From Cannabis sativa (taxonomy: Eukaryota; Streptophyta; Magnoliopsida; Rosales; Cannabaceae): a DNA stretch of 64,000 nucleotides. Location: assembly GCF_029168945.1 (NCBI RefSeq), contig NC_083607.1:37991257-38055256 (forward strand), written 5' to 3'. Of the stretch, positions 1 to 11,378 are shown piece after piece; the first letter of the stretch is position 1; each line of letters starts with the position of its first letter. The notes beneath the pieces are model-generated. The model made no database searches, had not been told where the DNA came from, and saw only the letters and a list, made by a program, of their open reading frames with translations. The position numbers were made by a program, and so were the translations under genes.

Positions 1-1495
1 TAAATCCTTCTATGGAAATAAAATTTCAGAATGATGCAATGGTTCTATACTTAATGTAAATCATTACTAGATTCATGGATGACCTAATCGAAATCTTAAG
101 AAAAGCTAGAACTACTAACCCTGGTTTGCATGTTTGTTAGCTATTCTAAGTGATTAGGGGTGGACCATCCCATAGTCATTAGATAAGAAAGTGTTTGTTT
201 AAACAAATACTACTTTTCTAAGAAAATGACTAAGTCTGAAAATAAAGTAGCAAATAAAGGAGATATTTTTTCTTGATTCCATAAGTGTTCTTTCATCTTA
301 TTCGTTACAAGATGATCCACTGCCTCTGTTGTCTTATCACAACCGAAGAGGTCAATACCATTTAGTTTTCTTAGACATAATTCACGGTACCTTGTCGTAG
401 TGGGAGAGTTTCAAGGAACTTTCACTTCTTATGACTTGGAAGACACTAGTGGTTAAAATCCATTGTGAGTTTAAACAAGTAATGGATTGTCAAGATAAGA
501 AACTAAGAAGAAAGCCAATAGAACTATGGTTTGATCCATTCACATGGAGTAACCTAAAGCTTTCTATTACAATGACATGAAAGGAAATTTTCGTTCATAA
601 GTCTATTCAATGGACTTAACAAAACTTCCTGTTCCTAGTATTATAGGTTTGAGTTTATGTGAACCTATGGCTTGTGGTATACCTGGTTATTACTTACTCT
701 AATGCAAGCAACTTACTTTAGTAAGATTCTGAAGCATTTTTCTTTTAATGGCAATCTATAGAAGCTTCACAACTTCTTAGATATAGATTTTATTTATCTA
801 AGGAAAAGTCTCAACTATTCCAGAGAAGATAAAACCATGAAAGAATTTCTTAAATCAACAGTGAGAGGTCTCAGATATGCTTTTGTATGCCTTAGACCAA
901 ACACCTGCTGTTGAGTGGGAGTAATGAGTAAGTATCAGATTAATCCAGGAGAGGGACATTGGAAGACAATCAAGTAAATTTTAAGATTAAGAAGAGGAAC
1001 TATATGTTAGTCAATAAGGGTGGTTTTAAAACTCTTAGACTACACCACATCAGATTTTGAGACTTGCCTGTGTGCTAGAAAGTCTGCTGATAAGATGGTG
1101 ATTACTTTGGGGGTGGAGTAGTTATTTTGGAGAAGTGTAAAAGCCTATCTAAAATCTCTTAGTCTACCAGAAAGAGACTGAATGTTAAAGTTGCAGGAAA
1201 GGTACTTATTCAGTCTAAGGAAAGTTCTATACATTTGTGGCACTGTTCAAACTAGCCTTAACTACTAGGGTTACTTCCTGAATAACCAAGAAGTAGTTGC
1301 CAAAAGTATAGAATCCAGTATCCCAAGAGAGTAGACATATAGAGAGGAATTTCACATTATCAAGGATTTTGTGATTAAGGAAGAGTAATGGTGGAGAAGA
1401 GGTTGTGTTTAATTCAACCTGTCAGATCCTATTACGAGGAGTTTACTACTATTACACTTGATTGGTATATCAAGGTGTTAATGATTATTAAAACG
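1..1495 (+). pseudogene. Decayed copia pol 3' part (element A, internal region)
   Basis: This stretch aligns by eye over its full length with 9,864-11,340 of the complete plus-strand element C. It is the 3' internal part of another copy of that copia family, whose 5' part lies left of the window. Short readable islands with many stops resemble the RNase H end of copia pol, for example the NPGE-HW-TIK signature near 945-975 and a SQES/RHIERN-like stretch near 1,320-1,350. There is no open reading frame, so it cannot encode enzyme. The polypurine tract and the first ~28 bp of the 3' LTR are deleted at its right edge (near 1,496). Confidence 0.7.
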
Positions 1496-2948
1496 CATTT
1501 CAATATAATCAGTTTTACTTATTAATAAAGATCAGAAATAACATTTTATGTTGCATGGTTCACATGATTTATTTCATGATTATATGTATATAATGTATGA
1601 TTTTTTTTTAAGTCCAGAACATATGAGTTTGTTAAAGATTATAGTGTTGTCAGCACAGTGGAATATAATCTTAATTATATGTTCCAAAGTTTATTCCCTA
1701 ATTTGTCAGAACACTGGATTTAGACTGACATGGTATAATCAGCGATAGGTATTCTTACACCTTGGAAAAGTGTTATGTCCTTTCCAGGACATTGGCAAAG
1801 TTTACTAGTATCGGATGTATAGAGTATACATCGGAAGGGACCGATATTGAACTTTGATTAGATATATTAAAAGTTACCGTAATATCTATTCAATTCAATA
1901 TCACCTGTTGATCCTAGATCAAATGATCTTAATCCTGATATGGTTAGGTTCAATCTCAAGAGTGTTATCCGTGTTCTTTGATTTGTTAGTTAAGCCTACT
2001 TTTGGGTCAGGGTGATACGTACAGTTTGGGAACAGGGTAGTGCAATTGAGTGGGAGCGCTAACATAAATATGGAATCTATAGCTTCTATCTGGCGAATAG
2101 AAAGTAAAGGATGATTTCCTTCGAGCTTAACCAAACGAAAATAAATGGTGGAGATCTCATTTCACTTAGCTGAAATATCATTTATACAGGGTTAAGTGTT
2201 TTAAGGATAAAATACATTGTAGGGTGTTACGGTAATTTAATCCCTTTACAGTGTAAATCATCTATATAGAGGATCATCGATCACATTAGGGTTATAACAA
2301 TGGATAACTAATGACGTGTCTATATCATGGAACATATAGAGCGTTCTATATGACTGAGAGTGCAATTCCAAGTTCTAAGTGTGGATTCAATGAGGAATTA
2401 ATAAGTTATGGAATTTACTTGGTAAATTCGGTTCGACGTATTGGAAGCTCAGTTATATAGACCCATGGTCCCCATACTAGTTGAGACCATACTGCTTGTA
2501 AGACTCAGTTAATTGATTTTAATTAATCAATTATAATTCTAAAAGTTAGACTATGTCTACTTTATGAATTTTCACTAAGCAAGGGCGAAATTGTAAAGAA
2601 AAGAGATTTTAGGTTTACTTATTGATTAAGAGACTTTATATGTCTAAATTAATAAATATATTAAATGACAATATTATTTAATAATTATTTTTAAGTTATT
2701 AAATAATTAGAATTGGCATTTAAAAAGTTAAATTGGAAAATTGACATTTTTGAGAAAATGGGAATGGAAAATAACAAAATGGGAAAGTTGCAAAGTGAGG
2801 CCCAATACCCTTTGTATGGCCGGCCACATGCACTAGGAAATGCCATTTGTAGTTTTCATTATTTTAATGCCATACAATTCTAACCTGAACCTAGAGGGTT
2901 TTCTATAAATAGAAAGTGTTGGCTTGAGGAAACAAACACACAACATTG
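1496..2948 (+). mobile_element. 3' LTR of copia element A, left part
   Basis: This is LTR sequence of the 1.9-kb copia family, homologous to the LTRs at 3,217 and 11,379. It lacks its first ~28 bp because of a deletion that joins internal DNA directly to the CATTTCAATATAATCAG part of the LTR. A TATA box-like CTATAAATAG lies near 2,904-2,913. The LTR is split by solo LTR B, whose target duplication CATTG occupies 2,944-2,948 here and 14,894-14,898 on the far side. The rest of this LTR is 14,899-15,271. Confidence 0.85.
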
Positions 2949-3216
2949 TGTTGGGTTTTGTGCCCTAAATAAAACCCTTTACAATCTGATTGGTTATCAA
3001 TATAAGAAATTTGAAGTGATTTATGTTTGCATGAACTTTACATGCTAATGGTTTAATATGTTTATTACATTTACACACAAAATCTGTTAAGTCCAGATCA
3101 TATGTTTATTCACAATTACAGTATCGTCAACACAGTGGAATGTGATTGTGATCATATGAATCAAAAGACTAAGTCCCTGTTTCATCAGTGTTTTGGATTT
3201 ACACTAATGTGATAAT
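2949..3216 (+). mobile_element. Solo LTR B, left part
   Basis: It begins TGTTGGGTTTTGTGCCC and belongs to the LTR subtype also seen in element D (shared segment around the TTACACTAATGTGATAAT motif). It is flanked by CATTG (2,944-2,948) and is interrupted after 3,216 by element C, which duplicated ATAAT (3,212-3,216). It continues at 13,279. No internal region of its own is present, so it is a solo LTR. Confidence 0.9.
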
Positions 3217-5111
3217 TGTTGGGTTTTTTGTCCTAAATAAAACTCATTTCAATATAATCAGATTTACTTATTAATATAGGTCAGAAATAACATTTAATGT
3301 TGCATGGTTCACATGATTTATTTCATGATTATATGTACATAATGTATAAATTCATCTGAAACCCTTTTCACATACTTGATCTTGTTTATTGTGCTGTCAA
3401 CACATTGGAAAGTAAACATGACTATGTGAATAAAGTTTCCTAGATTTATCAGACATAGGGTTTTGCTGATATGATAATCTACAGCAGAGTTTACTTGCAT
3501 TTGGAGAAGTGCTATGTTCTTTCCAGAGCATTGGTTAAAGTAAAGCTCAGGTTGGATGCATGGAGCATGTATCGGAAGGGACCGATATTGAACTTTGACT
3601 TAGATTTATTAAACTTACCGTAATATCTATTCAAGTCAATATTGCCTAGTTGATCCTAGATCAAATGTTCTTAATCCTGTTATGATTAGGCTCAATCTTG
3701 AAAGGCTATTCGTGTTCTTTCATTTGTTAGTTAAGCCTACTTTTAGGTCAGGGTGATACGTACATTTTGGGAACACAGTAGTGCAATTGAGTGGGAGCTC
3801 TAGCATAAACATGGAATCTATAGCTTCTATCTGGCGAATAGTAAGCAAAGGATGATCTCCTTCGAGCTTGGCCAAACGAACATAAATGGTGGAGTACTCA
3901 TTTCACATAAGCTGAAATATCATTTATACGGGGTCAAGTGTTTTAAGGAATAAATACATTGTAGGGTGTAACGGTAATTTAATCCCTTTACAGTGTAGAT
4001 CATTCATATAGAGGATCATTGATCACATTAGGATTATAACAATGGATAACTAATGATGTCTCTATATGGTGGAACATATAGAGCATTCTATATACTGAGA
4101 GTGCAATTCTAAGTTCTATGCGTGGATTCAACGAAGAATTAACAAGTTAGTGAATTTTAGTGCTAAATTCTTGATCTACTTATTGGAAGCTCGGTTATAT
4201 AGACCCATGGTCCCCCCACTAGTTGAGATAATATTGCTTGTAAGACTCATGTAATTGGTTTTGATTAATCAATTATAATTCTCAAATTAGACTATGTCTA
4301 TTTGTGAATTTTTCACTAAGTAAGGGCGAAATTGTAAAGAAAGAGTTTTAGGGGCATATTTATTAATTATGATACTTTGTATGGTTCAATTAATAAATAT
4401 GATAAATGACAATATTATTTAATAATTATTCATAGTTATTAAATAGTTAGAATTGGCATTTAAATGGTTGAATTAGAAAATTGGCGTTTTTGAGAAAATC
4501 AGATGCAGAAAAGGTAAAACTGCAAAATTGCAAAAAGTGAGGCCCAAATCCACTAGTATAGGGCCAGCCACTTTTGTAGGAAATTTAAACTGATATTTTC
4601 ATTATTTTAATGCCAAATAATTCAAACCTAACCCTAGTGGAATGCTATAAATAGATAGTGAAGGCTTCAGGAAAATTACACTTAAATTTTCTATTTTTCC
4701 TTCAGAGAAAAACCTGAGCCTTTCTCTCTTTCTATCTTTAGCTACCACTTCTTCTTTCTCTTCCCTCTTGAATTTCAAAATCCTTAGTGTATGAGTAGTG
4801 CCCACACACAGCAAGTGATACCTCAATCATAGTGAGGAAGATCGTGAAGAAAGACTTTCAGCAAGAAGGAGTTTCAGCATCAAAGATTCAGAGAAAGAGA
4901 TCCAGGTTCAGATATTGATAATGCTCTGCTACAGAAAAGAATCAAGGGCTAGATATCTGAACGGAAGGAGTCATATTATTCCGCTGCACCCAATGTAAGG
5001 TTTCCTTAACTTTATATGTGTTTATTTCATCGTTTTAGAAAGTTCATATTTAGGGTGTTAATAAACATACTTGTGAGTAGATCTAAGATCCTGGTAAAAT
5101 AATTTCCAATA
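3217..5111 (+). repeat. 5' LTR of element C
   Basis: It runs from TGTTGGG to a slightly altered end, TTTCCAATA. A TATA box-like CTATAAATAG at about 4,646-4,655 is the likely transcription start signal of the element. The C+T-rich tract and the segment with GTGCCCACACACAGCAAGTG downstream of it are shared by every LTR of the family in this window. Confidence 0.92.
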
Positions 5112-5130
5112 ACTGGCCTCAGAGCCATGG
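5112..5130 (+). other. Primer binding site (tRNA-iMet type), mutated, element C
   Basis: ACTGGCCTCAGAGCCATGG immediately follows the 5' LTR. It matches the copia consensus TGGTATCAGAGC except for changes at the TAT positions. Element D carries the unmutated form. The changes could weaken tRNA priming. Confidence 0.8.
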
Positions 5131-8100
5131 TAATTGATTTACTTGCAAGAAATTTTGACTTTAAAACAATTGTTTGTATGTTTTTTGGATGGTATAATGT
5201 TGTATTGAGTATTATTTGATGATTGATTGATGTTTGTAAATTTTCGTGAAAAATAATTGCGATTCTGTTTCTGGCATTATTTTTATTGGATAGTATGGAA
5301 AAAATAAGCAAGTTAGCCTTTTAGAGAACTCAATTTCGATTTTATTTGAATTAGTTATGAATTTTTGAAGATTTGAAAAAATCGGAGCTATGCTGAAATT
5401 TTCCTGCGATCGCGAAAACTGTCCGTACAGCTCACAATTTTTTTGTTTTTCTTCGATTTTTCATGCTTTTTCATGGAATTAACTTTTGATTTTTTGTGTA
5501 GTTCTATATATATACTATTACTATTCCTAATTCAATTCTAATTATCATTTTGAATTAATTTAATATTTTTTAAATTTAATTCAAGATATTAGTGTAATTT
5601 GAATTTGAATAGAATTAGTATCTATCTTCTTGCTTAAAAATGTATCTTATTTTAAAATTTGATTATATCTTATCTTATTTTAAATTTAAAATAAGATAAT
5701 TATAATCATGTAATTTTTAAATGATATAAGATATTTTGCTAATTTTTTAAATTTTGTTATTTTATTTATTTAAATTACATTTAAAATTTGAAAAAGATAT
5801 TCATTTATCTTTTCTAATTTTTCATTTAATTTTTATTTATAAAATAACATTTAAAATTTAAAAGTTGTTAGCAAATTTTTTTTTGAAATGATATTTAGGT
5901 TGGTTGAAACCTAATTTTTCAAAAATTGTAGGTTTAATTTTAAATTTAAATATTTAATTAAATTTCGATTTTTTTTAATTAATTATTTTCGAAATTAATT
6001 ATTTAATTTAAAATTAAATAAATCCTACATCCAACTATCCAACTAACCTTGTTGCAGGAGTATGTGTTTTAGCTTGTGTGTAAGTTTTCAAAACCTATTA
6101 TTACTTGATTGCAAATAGCCATGGTTACTTTTTGCCAGATCTAATGATCTGATGGCTCCCTTGGTCAAGATAATAATTTGTAACAGGTATATTTACAATC
6201 TTCTTTCATCTGTGTATGACCTAGCAACATGATAGGACCCATCAAAAGTGTGTCTGTGTGAGCCTATGTGTTTAATTTTATTATAGATGCATATAGGTTG
6301 TTGTTGCTAAATAAAATATCATAGTTCTTGATAGATTTTATTTAGGCCCATATAGTTTTTGGGCCTATTCAATTAATAACAGTTGTTCTTATTAAGGTTA
6401 AATTCCTCTCTTTTGGGCCTTGTGTGAGAGTTGGGAGCCATAGAAGTGGGTACGACATACTGAACCCAGCACCCCCTCACATGAACCACCCCAATTGTGA
6501 AGGCCCATTTGCCTGATTTGAACAACTGTACTAGGTTAATTACACTAGTTTAACCTAATAAAATTGATTAGCAACATAATTAATTTCATTTATTTTGAAA
6601 TTAATTTAAGAAAATTATAGTTTAAAGAATTTTTTATTCAAAGCTAAACTATATGTATTTTCTTGTATTTAATTAAATATAGAATTATAACCATCTAGAT
6701 TCTTTCTGGAACTTAATTTAAATTTTTCATTAAATATTCTTATTTAAGTTGATATTTAGTTATCTACAACTAACCAACTTAAATCTGAATATCTTTTGAA
6801 ATTCAAATTTCAAAATTAAGTTGAGGAATTTTAGGCATTGGTTATTAAGATTCTTTAGATATTTTTTAAGTTAATATCTTTTCGAATATTAACTTAAAAT
6901 GGAATATTTTCAAATTAAGTGGTTACAACTTAATTTTTGATATTTAATTAAATTTAAATTTGAAAAATATTTAAGTTCTAGATTTTTTCTAATACAACTT
7001 AAATTAGATATTTTTTCAAATTTTGTGGAAAAGATACTTAGTCAAATAAGATATTTTCTAGATAGTTATTTCTAGACTACTTATTATTTCTAATATTAAA
7101 TAGGAAAATATTATACATTGTGAAATTAATTATTTATATAATTAATTTTGGTACAATTTATTTTAAGTATATTTTTCCTAGTATTAAACTAGAGACTAAT
7201 AATTAAGCTTTCTCTACACTTAATTATTTATTTCTTGAATTTAATACATTTAATTAATTTAAAAATTGAATATCTAAGTTGATTTTTATCATCATACTTA
7301 AATGTTTCTTTTTCATGACATTTAATTAAATAGAAAATTATTGTTAGTTGAAATTTATTTTTTCAACTAAATTTAAATAATTTTCAAAATATATTTTTTC
7401 TTTATTTTATTAATCAATTTTCGAAATTGCATTTCTTAAATGCTAGAATTTCGAATTTTATCTTGAAAAATAGATTAAGTTGTAAATTAATTATTTATTT
7501 TAATTAATTCTTGGATCAACTTAAATCAATGATTTTTTCATTTATTGATTAATTTAAAATAAATTGAATTAAAGTATATTATTAGAAATTGAATTAATTA
7601 GTCAAAGAAAAATCTAGATAGATGATATTTTTGCTTGAAGTATTTTCTAGTGTATTTAATTAAATAGAAAATTAATATTTAAGTTGATTTTCATCATCAT
7701 ACTTAAATATTTGAAATTTTTCTTATATATTTAATTAAATAGGAAAATTATATTTTTTGTTGTAAATTAATTTTATTAATTAATTTTGGGCCAACATTAA
7801 ATTACAATAATTTTTCCAGGATTAATTTTTTATTTTAACATGCATTTTCGAAAATTGTATTCTTAAATACTTTAATTTTTCGAAATGCAATATATATTTA
7901 TAGAAAATTAAATTTGAGTTGTAAATTAATTTATATTAATTTTGTAATAACTTAAATTGAATATTTTTCTAAATATTTATTGGAAATTATTACTAAGATG
8001 GAAATAATTCATGTTATTTTTATATCCATCTAAGTAAAATTTATAAATATTAAATTAAAATTTATATTTAGAATTTTTCATTCTAAATTGGAAATTTTAA

Positions 8101-8180
8101 ATAAATATATATTTAAAATAAATAAATTAAATAAAGAGAATCAAAGAAAATACAACTCACTTTAAATAATGAGCTTGATT
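5131..8180 (+). other. AT-rich untranslated leader of element C
   Basis: About 3 kb without an ORF, very rich in ATTTAATTAAAT-like strings. It is the counterpart of 22,360-25,500 in element D. A less AT-rich block at about 6,040-6,540 (starting near TTGTTGCAGGAG and containing CACCCCCTCACATGAACCACCCC) is much better conserved between C and D than its surroundings. Confidence 0.7.
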
Positions 8181-8184
8181 ATTA

Positions 8185-8580
8185 TTAAGATATTCGATCT
8201 CCATTGTTGGTCTTACAAAAGTTAAATGTTTTCAATATAACCTCGAGACGCTAGACTTCGTCCCCCTATGGATGGTTATTCGTTGAACGCATTTAACACC
8301 GTAAGATTTCATTTGATAAGTGTTTTGTGAGTTTTCGTCTCTATTTAGACTCTCCCCTACGGTGACTACTTAGAGATAAACTCATAAAACATGAAACAAT
8401 GGTGGAAGCTCATAAAATGAGAATAACCTTGACTCTCGCCTACCGGGACAACATTGGATTCTTATTTTGATCGAATAAAAGGTTGCTAGAATAGTTTCTA
8501 TTTTAGAAGAGCTGACAACTCTATTCAATAAATGATGCTTTGACTCTCGCCTACCGGGACACTGTATCAGTTTGTTGAAA
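8185..8580 (+). repeat. Conserved leader block with two TTGACTCTCGCC motifs
   Basis: The 22-bp motif TTGACTCTCGCCTA + CCGGGACA occurs at 8,429-8,450 and exactly again at 8,540-8,561, 111 bp apart. The same block with both motifs is in element D (minus strand, 21,980-22,340), with AAACGGGACA in place of CCGGGACA. A diverged copy follows at 8,715-8,975. The block is non-coding and its role is unknown. Confidence 0.75.
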
Positions 8581-8714
8581 ACCTTGGAAATTATTTAGGA
8601 TTGTATGTTTTAGTATTTTCACTAGTCATTCCTACTTGCTATATGTTTATAATTTCTGAATTGTGTATGAATTTATATTGAACCATGTTATTTTCTGTTA
8701 TTAAGTTGTATTTT

Positions 8715-8980
8715 AATTTCGAATCTTCATTGTTGGTCTAACATGTTTGTTTTTCTAATGAGATAAATCCCTAATGGATTTTCACCATTAGACATACATA
8801 ATAGTGTAAGATCTCGAAAGATAAATATTGTATATGCGACATCTAGCTGTTCATCAATTGATGACACCTTAGACTAGTATTTTTACGATATGAAACAAGA
8901 AGATTGTATAAATAAGATTACTTTGACTTTCGCTAATCGAAGCATCGTTGGATTCTTATTTTAAACGAAATTATCCTAAT
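8715..8980 (+). repeat. Diverged second copy of the leader block
   Basis: It matches 8,185-8,470 in order. TCTTCATTGTTGGTCTA corresponds to TCTCCATTGTTGGTCTTA, ATGAAACAAGAAGATTG to ATGAAACAATGGTGG, and TTTGACTTTCGCTAATCG to the CTCTCGCC motif, with the shared TTGGATTCTTATTTT after it. It sits where element D has its gag gene. Confidence 0.6.
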
Positions 8981-9840
8981 TCCTCTTAGCTTATTCATTT
9001 CGAATTAGCTTTAAAAACATATCATTGGATGAATGGTCTATAAATCATTTCATGTCATTCTATATTTTCTCTTAAGAAATTAAATGACGCATATGATTAT
9101 AATCCCGAAATTCTATTCCCAATTGATATAAACCCTCAATCTTAGAAATCTCCTACTTGTATGGGCAAATCTGACTTAGAGTTTATTAGTAGTGGTGGTC
9201 CAAGAAAGAATTACTCATTATATTTGGTTGAATTTAAGTCTTTGACTTTAATTTTAGAATCCAAACAGAAATTTTCTTATATTTCTAATTCCAGAATACA
9301 ATACAGTTACACTTTCTCAAGTGTTTAATATCCATCTTTTATTAATCGATTCAAACTGTATGGAATATGAGTTAGGTATTCTGTGACCAGGATCCACTTG
9401 CAGTATTCTAAGAACTCTTTGATGTAACTAAACCTATGTCATCATAGACACTACCACATTTTTTTAATCTATGGCATTTGTATCTTGTTCATAGTGGATT
9501 TGACAAGATCAATCTCTGGAAAGAGTTAATATGCATATATCCACTGAAAGTAGTTCATCTCATTCGCAGATGGATGTACATTCAGGGGTGGATATGAGTT
9601 TTTCGTTGTATTCTTAAAACGATAACTCTAGATTATACCTTTTAGCAAAGAAATTTGAAATGTTTGAAAAATTTCATTAATTTCTAGCAATGGTTAAAAC
9701 CATTAAGGTAAGTGGTTAAAGATCATGCGAACTGATAGGGGTGGAGAAATAGTTAGAAGATATGCAGTTCAAAGATCATTAAATTGATTTTTGAATTATA
9801 TCCAAACTTACCTCCCCAGAAATTTCGAGTTGCATGTTGA
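8981..9840 (+). other. Element C interior, no gene recognised
   Basis: I see no coherent ORF here. Short purine-rich strings of the type AGGGGTGGA recur (near 9,584 and 9,737). The sequence presumably derives from decayed copia pol, but I cannot place domains. Confidence 0.4.
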
Positions 9841-11367
9841 TGATTAGTTACTAGTCGTTGCCTAAATCCTTCTATGGTAATACAATTTCAGAATGATGTA
9901 ATGGTTGGCTACTTAATGTAAATCATTACTAGATTCATGGATGACCTAATCAAAATCTTAAGAAAAGCTAGAACTATTAACCATGGTTTGTTAGCTATTC
10001 TAAGTGATTAGGGGTGGACCATCCCATTGTCAATAGATAAGAAAGTGTTTGTTCAAACAAATACTACTTTTCTAAGAAAATGACTAAGTCTGAAAAACAA
10101 GTAGCAAATAAAGGAGATATTTAATTCTTGATTCCAAAAGTGTTCTATCATCTTATATAACATATGATGATCCAAATGCCTCTGTTGTCTTGTCACAACC
10201 GAAGAGATCAATACCATTTAGTTTTCTTAGACATAATTCACGGTGCCTTGTCGTAGTGGGAGAGTTTCTAGGAACTCACCTTCTTATGACTTGGGAGACA
10301 CTAGTGATTAAAATCCATTGTGAGTTTAAACAATTAATGGATTGTCAAGATAAGAAACTAAGAAGAAAGCCAATAGAACTATGGTTTAATCCATTCACAT
10401 GGAGTAACCTAAAGTTTTCTATTACAAGGACATAAAAGGAAATTTTCGTTTATAAGTCCATTCAATGGACTTAACAAAACTTCCTGTTCCTAGTATTATA
10501 GGTTTGAGTTTATCTAAACCTATGGCTTGTGGTATACCTGGTAATTACTTACTCTAATGCAAGCAACTTCTTTTAGTAAGATGCTGAAGCATTTTCTCTC
10601 TAATGACAATCTATAGAAGCTTCACAACTTCTTAGGTATAGATTTTATTTATCTAAGGAAAAGTCTTAACTATTCAAGAAAAGATAAACCCATGAAAGAA
10701 TTTCTTATATCAACAGTGAGAGGTCTTAGATATGCTTTTGTATGCCTTAGACTGCTGTTGAGTGGGAGTAATGAGTAGGTATCAGATTAATCCAGGAGAA
10801 GAACATTGGAAGACAATCAAGTAAATCCTAAGATTAAGAAGAGGAACTATATGTTAGTCTATAAGAGTGTGTTTAAAACTCTTAGACTACACCACATCAG
10901 ATTTCGAAATTTGCCTATGTGCTAGTAAATATTTCTGATAAGATGGTGGTTACTCTGGGGGTGGAATAGTGATTTTGGAGAAGTGTTAAAACCTATCTGA
11001 AGTCTCTAGGTCTACCAGAGAGGGACTGAATGTTAAGGTTGCAGGAAAGGTACTTATTCAGTCTAAGGAAAGTTCTATACATTTTTGGCATCATTCCAAA
11101 TTGCCTTAAACTACTAGTGTTAATTTCCTGATTAACCAAAAGTAGTTGCCAAAGATATAGAATCCAGTATCCCAAGAGAGTAGACATATAGAGAGGAATT
11201 TCACATTATCAATGATTTTGTGATTAAGGAAGAGTAATGGTGGAGAAAAGGTTGTGTTTAATTCAACCTTTCAGATCCTATTAGGAGGAGTTTACTACTA
11301 CTACACTTGATTTGTATATCGAGGTGTTGAGATTATTTGAAACGCACTTTTTGTTTTATAATAGTGC
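9841..11367 (+). pseudogene. Decayed copia pol remnant (RT/RNase H region), element C
   Basis: The reading frames are full of stops and frameshifts. Even so, the order of fragments matches the end of copia pol. NPGEEHWKTIK near 10,789-10,825 is the RNase H start seen in plant copia elements. A GGG-I-I-LEK-like stretch follows near 10,955-10,980, and SQESRHIERN near 11,170-11,200 is the C-terminal RNase H signature. The region near 10,380-10,430 may be the old WNLKF part of reverse transcriptase, which is weaker. No functional product is possible. Confidence 0.65.
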
Positions 11368-11378
11368 AAGTGGGAGTT
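11368..11378 (+). other. Polypurine tract of element C
   Basis: AAGTGGGAG followed by TT abuts the TGTTGGG start of the 3' LTR. This is the usual plant copia plus-strand primer site. Confidence 0.85.

Noticed and set aside
4602..4826. 74-codon antisense frame in LTRs of element C, with Glu/Lys-rich stretch
   Set aside because: It is the complement of the CT-rich early transcript region of the LTR, so the Glu/Lys run only reflects base composition.
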